A stretch of 8,373 nt of DNA from Acidobacteriaceae bacterium (GTDB taxonomy: Bacteria; Acidobacteriota; Terriglobia; Terriglobales; Acidobacteriaceae), in NCBI GenBank assembly GCA_030040175.1, contig JASHUF010000223.1:1-8373 (forward strand), read 5' to 3'. The notes beneath the pieces were generated by a model. That model worked only from the letters and a program-made list of their open reading frames with translations. It searched no databases and was not told the origin of the DNA. Each line of letters begins with the position of its first letter. The first letter of the stretch is position 1. This document shows, one piece after another, positions 1 to 5,396 of this stretch. A program made the translations under genes and the position numbers.

Positions 1-423
1 GGAAAGGCCACGATCGACGTGATTCCGGTTGGCGACACGGTGCGGCTGCAGGTGATTGCCAACGGCTTTCAAACCTACGGCGGCGATTACAAGATCGACA
101 AACCCGAGGTGTCGATGCAGGTGCGTCTGAAGCGGCCGGGCGCGCAGTACTCGATCTATGCGAACCACGACACGGCCGCCGGAAACGGGGCCGGCAACGG
201 CGGCGGCGCAGGTGCAGACAAGACAGCCGCCCCGGACAAGAATGCGCCGCCGGCGCAGGCGGGGAAGAGCGGCAGCTCCGGCAACTCCGGTAATGCGCAG
301 TCCGGCTCGAAATCAGGGTCACAGACGGGCTCGCAACCCAATGCGCAGTCCGGCTCGTCATCCAACCAGAATCAAAATCAGAATCAAAACCAGAGCCAGA
401 AGCAGAATCAGGCGCAGAATTAG
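1..423 (+). CDS. C-terminal part of an unrecognised protein with a Gly/Ser/Asn/Gln-rich tail (5' end outside window)
   Basis: The frame is open from base 1 to the TAG at 421-423, so the gene begins upstream; the GTG at 19 is internal. About 50 residues at the left look like the last strands of a small beta-sandwich (motifs DVIPVGDTVRLQVIANGF and VRLKRP), in the style of PEGA or carboxypeptidase-regulatory-like domains. From about residue 60 the protein is low complexity: Gly/Ala, then Ser/Gly, then alternating Asn-Gln to the end. Such a tail suggests an exported or surface-exposed protein, but no signal peptide or catalytic motif is visible in this fragment, so no function is assigned. The next gene on the same strand starts 89 bp downstream. 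The arms CCCTGC (431-436) and GCAGGG (465-470) could pair but have no T tract. Confidence 0.7.
   Translation, partial: GKATIDVIPVGDTVRLQVIANGFQTYGGDYKIDKPEVSMQVRLKRPGAQYSIYANHDTAAGNGAGNGGGAGADKTAAPDKNAPPAQAGKSGSSGNSGNAQSGSKSGSQTGSQPNAQSGSSSNQNQNQNQNQSQKQNQAQN
292..420 (+). repeat. Internal coding repeats: 18-bp direct repeat plus Asn-Gln codon tract
   Basis: An identical 18-bp segment occurs at 292-309 and 340-357, offset by 48 bp (16 codons), so it is in frame and encodes the same six residues (NAQSGS) twice. From 364 to 420 AAY and CAR codons alternate, giving a hexanucleotide-like repeat that encodes the Asn-Gln tail. This looks like expansion by slippage or duplication inside the gene that ends at 423. 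Confidence 0.75.
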
Positions 424-512
424 GGCCTGTCCCTGCTACCCCGGCGCTAACCCGCGTAGCCTCGGCAGGGCCCTGTGGAGCGCAGGCGGCGAAGCTGGCA
501 GCATGATCTGAG

Positions 513-1304
513 ATGGCGAATCGACCGCTCGAAGGCAAGGTTGTACTGGTGACCGGCGGGGCGCGGCGTCTGGGCCGGCGGATTGCGCTCACCTTTGCCG
601 AAGCCGGCGCCGATGTTTCCATTACGTATCGCACGGCAAAAGACGAGGCCGCGCAAACCGCCGACGCGATTGCGAGCCTGGGCGCGGGCGCGCTCGCCGT
701 CGAGTGCGATGTGCGCTCGGAGAGCCAGGTGCGCGCCGCGGTGACGGCCGTGGCCGGCAGCTTCGGCCGCCTGGACGTGCTAGTGAACAATGCGGGGGTG
801 TTTTCGACCGAGGCTCTGGAGAGCCTGGGCCTGGAGGCGTGGGACGATGCCTTCGCCACCAACACGCGCGGGCCGTTTCTCGCGGCGCGCGAGGCGCTGC
901 CGCATTTGCGCGCGACCGAAGGGCGCATTGTGAATATCGGCTCATTGGGAGGGTTGCGCGCGTGGGCCACGCACGCGCATTACTGCGCCTCGAAGGCCGC
1001 GCTGCACTCGCTGACACAGTCCATGGCCAAGGCCTTTGCGCCGGAGGTGAGCGTGAACTGCGTAGCGCCCGGCTGGATCGAATTCGATGAAGAGGTGGCC
1101 GGACAGGATGAGGCGCTCCCTCCTTCGGGAAGCCAGGCGGAGCGAAAAGTGGAATCGCAATCCGCTCACTTTGCCGCGAGGACCCCCATGCGCCGGAACG
1201 GGACGGCGGAAGACGTAGCCCAGGCAGTGCTGTTCTTTGCCGCCGGGCCGCATTTCATCACCGGACAGATTCTCTTGGTCGACGGCGGATTGAGCCTGCT
1301 GTAG
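513..1304 (+). CDS. SDR family NAD(P)-dependent oxidoreductase
   Basis: This 263-residue protein has the normal length of a classical short-chain dehydrogenase/reductase. Visible motifs are the dinucleotide-binding TGGARRLG (14-21), CDV with Asp66 near the adenine site, NNAG (92-95), catalytic Ser144, the YCASK motif with Tyr157 and Lys161, and VAPGWIE (184-190). Arg18 in the glycine loop and Arg40 after the second strand suggest an NADP(H) preference; the TGxxxRxG form is also seen in pteridine reductase and FolM-like members. The substrate is not predictable. A hydrophilic stretch at about 191-220, in the variable substrate loop, looks longer than usual. The start matches where the family begins, just before the first beta strand. 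The ribosome site is weak (CTGAG immediately before ATG). The gene converges with the phosphatase gene, with a 21-bp gap. Confidence 0.9.
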   Translation: MANRPLEGKVVLVTGGARRLGRRIALTFAEAGADVSITYRTAKDEAAQTADAIASLGAGALAVECDVRSESQVRAAVTAVAGSFGRLDVLVNNAGVFSTEALESLGLEAWDDAFATNTRGPFLAAREALPHLRATEGRIVNIGSLGGLRAWATHAHYCASKAALHSLTQSMAKAFAPEVSVNCVAPGWIEFDEEVAGQDEALPPSGSQAERKVESQSAHFAARTPMRRNGTAEDVAQAVLFFAAGPHFITGQILLVDGGLSLL

Positions 1305-1325
1305 CCAGAGGGCCGGGTTGCGCGC

Positions 1326-2204
1326 TTAACGCGCGAACAGCCGGTCCCAGAGGCCGCGCAGGCCGGTTCGGGGCGGGTCGGGCCAGCCGTCGTAGTTGTC
1401 TTCCTGCGGGCGCGGCTGCCGGGGCTTGCTGGAAAAGCGCTTCGCGTCAAAGGCGAGCGGCTCATGGTCCCACAGGCCCACAGCCTCGGGCTGCTCCGGC
1501 AACGGCGCACCTTCCACGGCTGCGAGCGGATTAATTTCGCATAGCCGCAGCGCGGTCTCTTCGCCGGCGCGCGCGCTGATGTATTCGTAGGCTTTCCTGA
1601 GATGCGGCGGCCGCCATTGCATCTGGTGCGCGTCTGTGGCTACAAAATGCACCCAGTTGCGATCGAGCAGTTCGTTGGCCAGCGCTTCGGCTGCGGGGCC
1701 CATGCGTCCATAGAGCGCGCACGCGGTGATCTGCACCAGGCAGCCTGTGCGCAGCCACCCGGCGATCAGCTCGGGATTGTCATGCACGGCCGGGTAGCGC
1801 TCGGGATGGGTGACGATGACGGCGTAACCGGCGGACTGCAGGCGGAAGATCGCGTCTGCGAGCTGCGGCGCAATGGAGACGTTGGGAAACTCGACCAGGA
1901 GGTACCCCTTGCCGTCGATCGAGTAACTGAAGGGGTTGGCGAGGGCGGAGAAGATGTTGTCGGCGGAGAGGTGAAAGTCGCAGCCCAGGCTCAGCCCAAC
2001 CACGCCCTCGAGACGCGCGCGCAGCTCCGCCAGGCGGGCTTCAATGACCTCGGCGTCATAGGGATAGCGGTGATTCGCGTGCGGCGTGCACACGATGTGC
2101 GTGATGCCTTCGTCCGCGGCCTCATGCGCCATGGCCAGCGATTCTTCGAGATCCTGCGCGCCGTCATCGACCCCATAGATCAGGTGCTGATGTATATCGA
2201 TCAT
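1326..2204 (-). CDS. CpsB/CapC (YwqE)-type PHP-domain tyrosine-protein phosphatase
   Basis: This is a manganese-dependent phosphatase of the PHP superfamily that, in characterised relatives, dephosphorylates bacterial tyrosine kinases controlling capsule or exopolysaccharide synthesis. With the start at 2204 (292 residues) the metal-site motifs are DIHQH (3-7), DDG (13-15), TPH (40-42), GCDFH (74-78), THPERY (132-137) and TDAH (190-193). The last 50 or so residues are a Pro/Arg-rich tail beyond the core. An in-frame ATG at 2234 would overlap the purQ stop as TGATG and add ten residues. I prefer 2204 because family members begin MIDIH and AAAGG lies 8 nt upstream. It follows purQ closely and is probably co-transcribed. 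No kinase or polysaccharide genes are in the window, so the substrate is unknown. Confidence 0.88.
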   Translation of the reverse strand: MIDIHQHLIYGVDDGAQDLEESLAMAHEAADEGITHIVCTPHANHRYPYDAEVIEARLAELRARLEGVVGLSLGCDFHLSADNIFSALANPFSYSIDGKGYLLVEFPNVSIAPQLADAIFRLQSAGYAVIVTHPERYPAVHDNPELIAGWLRTGCLVQITACALYGRMGPAAEALANELLDRNWVHFVATDAHQMQWRPPHLRKAYEYISARAGEETALRLCEINPLAAVEGAPLPEQPEAVGLWDHEPLAFDAKRFSSKPRQPRPQEDNYDGWPDPPRTGLRGLWDRLFAR

Positions 2205-2233
2205 GCCGTCAGCCTTTGCAATCCCAGGGCCCA

Positions 2234-2944
2234 TCAGGTTGCCGCCGGCGCCGCCGTCTCCAGCGCATGGATCACGGAAGCGAAGATTTTCCAGCCGTCG
2301 GCCGAGCCGAGAAGATGCTCGCTCGAGCGATCGGGGTGAGGCATCATGCCCAGTACGTTGCGCCCGGCGCTCAGAATGCCGGCAATATTCGCGAGCGAGC
2401 CGTTGGGATTGGCCTCCGGCGTGACCGCGCCCGCGGGCGTCGCGTAGCGGAAAGCAATGCGGTCCTCGGCCTCAAGCCGCCGCAACTGCTCCGGCGCGCA
2501 AAAGTAGTTACCCTCCATGTGGCCGACGGGCACCTTGAGCACCTCGCCTTTGACGAGCTGATTCGTAAAAGGACTATCGGCCGTTTCCGTGCGCAGATGA
2601 ACCTGTTTGCAGATGTATTTGAGGCCGGCGTTGCGCATGAGCGCGCCGGGCAACAGGCCGGCCTCGGTGAGAATCTGGAAACCGTTGCAGATGCCCAGCA
2701 CCAGGCCGCCGTCCGCGGCAAATTTCCTCACCGATTGCATCACGGGCGAGAAACGCGCAATGGCGCCCGTGCGCAGATAATCGCCGTAGGCAAAGCCGCC
2801 GGGAACCAGCACCGCATCCACGCCCTGGAGGTCTTCCGAATCGTGCCAGAGAAAGGTAACCGGCTGGCGGGCGATTTCGGCAATCACGTTGTAAGTATCG
2901 TGGTCGCAATTCGACCCGGGGAAGACCAGAACGCCGAACTTCAT
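2234..2944 (-). CDS. purQ: Phosphoribosylformylglycinamidine synthase, glutamine amidotransferase subunit PurQ
   Basis: PurQ hydrolyses glutamine and passes ammonia to PurL in the conversion of FGAR to FGAM, the fourth step of purine synthesis. The 236-residue protein has the normal length for the stand-alone subunit. It shows the N-terminal FPGSNCD, the oxyanion region [12 protein letters not shown] (47-58), the nucleophile elbow GICNGFQ with Cys86, and GMMPHPDR (199-206) with catalytic His203. The third triad residue, usually Glu in HPE, is Asp205 here. purS and purL are not adjacent. No good Shine-Dalgarno precedes the ATG at 2944. A weak promoter candidate on the minus strand is GTGACA (2978-2983) and GATACC (2953-2958) with a 19-bp spacer. 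The gene is divergent from vapB and followed by the phosphatase gene. Confidence 0.95.
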   Translation of the reverse strand: MKFGVLVFPGSNCDHDTYNVIAEIARQPVTFLWHDSEDLQGVDAVLVPGGFAYGDYLRTGAIARFSPVMQSVRKFAADGGLVLGICNGFQILTEAGLLPGALMRNAGLKYICKQVHLRTETADSPFTNQLVKGEVLKVPVGHMEGNYFCAPEQLRRLEAEDRIAFRYATPAGAVTPEANPNGSLANIAGILSAGRNVLGMMPHPDRSSEHLLGSADGWKIFASVIHALETAAPAAT

Positions 2945-3065
2945 GAATTCAGGGTATCAGCTTGGTGCGCAGCCAGTTGTCACTTTTGGGTCATGGGGCG
3001 GGGACGCGGAAATCAAGATGGATACTGTTCCCGGACGCAGCCGAATCAATCCGGCAACAAAGGAA

Positions 3066-3104
3066 TTGGCCGGTTTACACGAAATTCGTGTACACTGATT
3101 CCGT
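3066..3104 (+). promoter_or_regulatory. vapBC promoter with palindromic operator
   Basis: A 17-bp palindrome at 3076-3092 has perfect 8-bp arms (TACACGAA and TTCGTGTA) around one central A. It overlaps the candidate -10 box TACACT (3091-3096); a candidate -35 is TTGGCC (3066-3071) with a 19-bp spacer. The -10 box ends 8 nt before the vapB ATG, so transcription should start at or next to that ATG. No Shine-Dalgarno is present. A palindrome over the core promoter is what one expects for an operator bound by a VapB dimer or the VapBC complex. The operator role is inferred; the palindrome is directly visible. Confidence 0.6.
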
Positions 3105-3323
3105 ATGAAGAACATCACCCTGAGCGCGGATGAAGACCTGATTGAGAAGGCGCGCTCTGTCGCCCGTGCCCAGCGCCGGACTCTCAATGCCGCTTTTCGC
3201 GATTGGCTCACCCAATTCGCCGCCAGCGAAGGAGACGCACAGAGCTTCGATGCCTTGATGCGCCGCTTGCGCCACGTCGATGCCGGCAAGCGCTATACGC
3301 GGGACGAACTGAATGAACGATAG
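3105..3323 (+). CDS. vapB: VapB-type ribbon-helix-helix antitoxin
   Basis: This 72-residue protein begins with a ribbon-helix-helix DNA-binding module: strand MKNITLSAD, then helices spanning about residues 11-21 and 26-40 (DLIEKARSVAR and LNAAFRDWL). The acidic and basic C-terminal half (about 45-72) would wrap and neutralise the toxin. Its stop overlaps the vapC start by 11 bp, the tight coupling typical of antitoxin-toxin pairs. The antitoxin probably represses its own promoter through the palindrome just upstream. It lacks a ribosome-binding site and the promoter abuts the ATG, so translation is probably leaderless. The identification rests on the fold-type pattern plus the adjacent PIN toxin. 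Confidence 0.88.
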   Translation: MKNITLSADEDLIEKARSVARAQRRTLNAAFRDWLTQFAASEGDAQSFDALMRRLRHVDAGKRYTRDELNER

Positions 3324-3735
3324 ATTCTTTCTGGACACCAATATCTTCGTGTACTCGTTCGATCGCGGTGCGCCGCAAAAGGCAAAGAAGGCCGAAGAGC
3401 TGATTCGCAAGGCAATGACAACGAAGAAGGGCGTCGTCAGCTACCAGGTGGTCCAGGAGTTTTTCAACGTAGCCGTGAAGCGCTTCTCGCATCCCATGCA
3501 CCTGGCAGACGCGGAGCAGTATCTGGCCACGGTCTTCCGCCCTCTGCTGGCTGTGCATTCGTCCGCAGCGCTGTACGCGGAAGCTCTACGCCTGCAAAGT
3601 GCTGCAGGGCTCTCGTGGTACGACGCATTGATCGTCTCCTCCGCGATGCAGGCGAATTGCGCCGAGCTCTACACCGCGGATCTCCAGAGCGGACAAAAAT
3701 TCGGCGCTCTTCAGGTGAAGAACCCCTTTATCTGA
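3313..3735 (+). CDS. vapC: VapC-type PIN-domain ribonuclease toxin
   Basis: This 140-residue protein is a single PIN domain, the magnesium-dependent ribonuclease fold of VapC toxins, which usually cleave tRNA or rRNA. The acidic catalytic set is complete: Asp8 in FLDTNIF, Glu49 in QVVQEFFNV, Asp104 in SWYDALIVS and Asp123 in LYTADLQSGQ, with Asn10 and Ser101 also conserved. The toxin therefore looks active, and the antitoxin is intact. The start overlaps the end of vapB by 11 bp, with GGGACGA upstream as a possible weak ribosome site. The last 8 bp overlap the 3' end of cysG on the other strand. A TA pair between two minus-strand metabolic genes is consistent with insertion of a mobile cassette, but no repeats or target duplications flank it. 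Confidence 0.93.
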   Translation: MNDRFFLDTNIFVYSFDRGAPQKAKKAEELIRKAMTTKKGVVSYQVVQEFFNVAVKRFSHPMHLADAEQYLATVFRPLLAVHSSAALYAEALRLQSAAGLSWYDALIVSSAMQANCAELYTADLQSGQKFGALQVKNPFI

Positions 3736-5128
3736 TCCGTTCCCCTTGCCCGACTTTCACCTCTGCCAACTCGAGAGGGACGGGTTGCCCACACGCGGCG
3801 TCTCTCACCGCCCATCCTGCCAGCAGCAGGCTGGGCGCCTGCGCGGAAGCAGCCGCTCGGCCCAGCTCGCCCAGCGTGGTGTGGACCACGCTCTCCTCCG
3901 GCTGCGCGGCGTGCGAAACCACGGCGCAGGGCAGGTCGGCGGGAAGGCCCGCGGCCATCCATTCCACGGCCAGCAGCGTCATATCGCGGCCCGGCATGTA
4001 GACCACGCGGGTGGCGTCTTCAAGGGCGGGGAGGGCTGCACGGTTGTGCGACTGCGCGTGATGACCGGTAGACAAAATCACATTCGAGGCCCAGTCGCGA
4101 TGGGTGAGGGAGCAGCCGATGGCTGCCGCCGCCGCAAACGCAGCCGACACGCCGGGCACGATTCCGAAGGGAATGCCGGCTTCGGCAAGCGCGGCCATCT
4201 CTTCGGCGGCGCGGCTAAAGAGCAGCGGATCGCCGCTCTTGAGGCGCACTACACTGCGTCCGGCGCGCGCATGGTCGATCATCAGGGCGTTGATCTCCTC
4301 CTGCGTGATCGCTTTTGCGCCGCAGCGCTTGCCCACGTTGACCACCACCGCGTGCGGCGTCGCCAGGCGAAGGATTTCAGGCGGAACGAGATCGTCGTGA
4401 AGAACCACGCCGGCAGCGGCGATAAGGCGCGCGGCTTTCACCGTGAGCAGATCGGGATCGCCCGGGCCTGCGCCGACGAGATAAACCGTTCCGGAAACCA
4501 CCGCTTCCCTGCCCGCGTTCGTGCCTCGCCGCGCCAGTTGCTTCGTTGCGCACAGAGGCGAACCGCAGATTTGCCGCTGCGCCAATTCGTGCAACAGCAG
4601 GCGGCGCTCTTCGCCGCGCGGGTGGGTCGAGAGGACCTCGCGGCGCAGTTTGCCCAGCTCGGCGAGCCAGGGGCCAAGATCGTCCGGCAACTGTTCGTCG
4701 ATTTCGCGCCGCAGGCGCTGCGCCAGAGCCGGGCTTTCGCCGGCAGTGGAAATGGCGATTTGCAGGTCGCCGCGGCTGACCACGGAGCCAAAGAAGAAAT
4801 CGCAGTTGGGAATGTCGTCGACGCTGTTTGACCAGATGCCGTGCTCCGCCGCTTCACGATGGACGGCGGCGTTCACTTCGGGCACATCGGTCGCCGCGAT
4901 GACGAGGAAATGGCCCTCGACGTCTTGCGGTGCAAAAGTGCGGGCGACCCACTCGAGCCTGCCTTCCGCGGCGAGCGCGCGAATCTCCGCGCGCGCCTGG
5001 GGCGCAACCACGCGCAGCCGGAGGCCTGTGGGCAGCAGCGTGCCGATCTTTTCGAGCGCTACCGCACCCGCGCCCACAAGCAGGCAACGGCGGCCATCGA
5101 GTTTAAGAAAGATCGGCAATAAGCTCAT
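3728..5128 (-). CDS. cysG: Siroheme synthase CysG: precorrin-2 dehydrogenase/ferrochelatase fused to uroporphyrinogen-III methyltransferase
   Basis: This 466-residue enzyme would make siroheme from uroporphyrinogen III by two methylations, NAD-dependent oxidation and iron insertion. The N-terminal half has the NAD site VGAGAVALEKI (18-28), VDD with Asp104/105, and ISTAGESP with Ser127; the Asp and Ser correspond to the catalytic pair of the dehydrogenase/chelatase. The C-terminal SUMT half starts at about 213, with VGAGPGDPDLLT (218-229), RLKSGDPLLFSRAAEE (295-310) and VPGVSAA then THRD (324-345). Length matches the E. coli fused enzyme (about 457). The ATG at 5128 matches the family N terminus (MSLLPIFLKL), yet no Shine-Dalgarno exists because a heptamer array begins 2 bp upstream. 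The gene lies downstream of sir on the same strand, whose siroheme it can supply. Its stop codon lies inside vapC. Confidence 0.95.
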   Translation of the reverse strand: MSLLPIFLKLDGRRCLLVGAGAVALEKIGTLLPTGLRLRVVAPQARAEIRALAAEGRLEWVARTFAPQDVEGHFLVIAATDVPEVNAAVHREAAEHGIWSNSVDDIPNCDFFFGSVVSRGDLQIAISTAGESPALAQRLRREIDEQLPDDLGPWLAELGKLRREVLSTHPRGEERRLLLHELAQRQICGSPLCATKQLARRGTNAGREAVVSGTVYLVGAGPGDPDLLTVKAARLIAAAGVVLHDDLVPPEILRLATPHAVVVNVGKRCGAKAITQEEINALMIDHARAGRSVVRLKSGDPLLFSRAAEEMAALAEAGIPFGIVPGVSAAFAAAAAIGCSLTHRDWASNVILSTGHHAQSHNRAALPALEDATRVVYMPGRDMTLLAVEWMAAGLPADLPCAVVSHAAQPEESVVHTTLGELGRAAASAQAPSLLLAGWAVRDAACGQPVPLELAEVKVGQGERIR

Positions 5129-5130
5129 AG

Positions 5131-5277
5131 TCAGTGATCAGTGGTCAGTGATCAGTGGTCAGTGATCAGTGGTCAGTGATCAGTGGTCAGTGGTCAGTGA
5201 TCAGTGATCAGTGATCAGTGATCAGTGGTCAGTGATCAGTGGTCAGTGGTCAGTGATCAGTGATCAGTGGTCAGTAA
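5131..5277. repeat. 21-copy tandem heptamer array, TCAGTGR
   Basis: There are 21 contiguous 7-bp units without interruption. Eleven units are TCAGTGA, nine are TCAGTGG, and the last (5271-5277) is TCAGTAA. With A and G for the final base, units 1-20 read AGAGAGAGGAAAAGAGGAAG, so variation is confined to one position. Every A unit creates TGATCA at its junction, giving eleven GATC sites in 147 bp. The 7-bp period puts stop codons in all frames on both strands, so the array is noncoding. It fills most of the sir-cysG gap and ends 2 bp before the cysG ATG. It resembles the heptameric STRR repeats known from cyanobacteria in style; copy number is probably variable between strains. Confidence 0.97.
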
Positions 5278-5301
5278 TCCGCTTTCCCGTCCGAGTCTCC
5301 A

Positions 5302-5329
5302 TTCCCTACTTCCTACTCCCTTGTTCCCG
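5302..5329. repeat. Degenerate pyrimidine-rich heptamer tract beside the main array
   Basis: Starting at 5302 the sequence can be read as four degenerate 7-bp units, TTCCCTA, CTTCCTA, CTCCCTT and GTTCCCG, with a rough consensus YTYCCTA. It has the same 7-bp period as the TCAGTGR array 25 bp away but a different sequence. It is noncoding and of unknown role, and could be a decayed second heptamer array. Confidence 0.4.
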
Positions 5330-5357
5330 GCATCTACCCCTCCGCCACGCTGGGTGC

Positions 5358-5383
5358 CCCAGGTCTCGATTTTGAGACCTGGG
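5358..5383. repeat. Perfect 10-bp inverted repeat (hairpin) just after sir
   Basis: The arms CCCAGGTCTC (5358-5367) and GAGACCTGGG (5374-5383) are perfectly complementary around a 6-nt loop. The hairpin lies 13 nt beyond the sir stop codon on the minus strand. No T tract follows on either strand, so it is not a canonical intrinsic terminator. It could protect the sir 3' end, weaken read-through into cysG, or be a copy of a dispersed REP-like palindrome. Confidence 0.6.
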
Positions 5384-5396
5384 AAACCACCACTGC

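Noticed and set aside
1321..1335. CGCGC/GCGCG hairpin over the phosphatase stop codon as a bidirectional terminator
   Set aside because: The stem is only 5 bp and no T tract follows on either side. It is likely chance in GC-rich sequence.
1602..3133. Plus-strand open frames opposite the phosphatase gene and purQ
   Set aside because: They mirror two well-identified minus-strand genes and carry no family motifs or ribosome sites.
3746..4831. Long plus-strand open frame (361 codons)
   Set aside because: It is antisense to cysG, rich in Arg/Gly/Ala, with no recognisable domain. It is a shadow of the real gene.
5131..5277. CRISPR array
   Set aside because: The units are 7 bp, contiguous and without spacers, and there are no cas genes. 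It is a simple tandem repeat.
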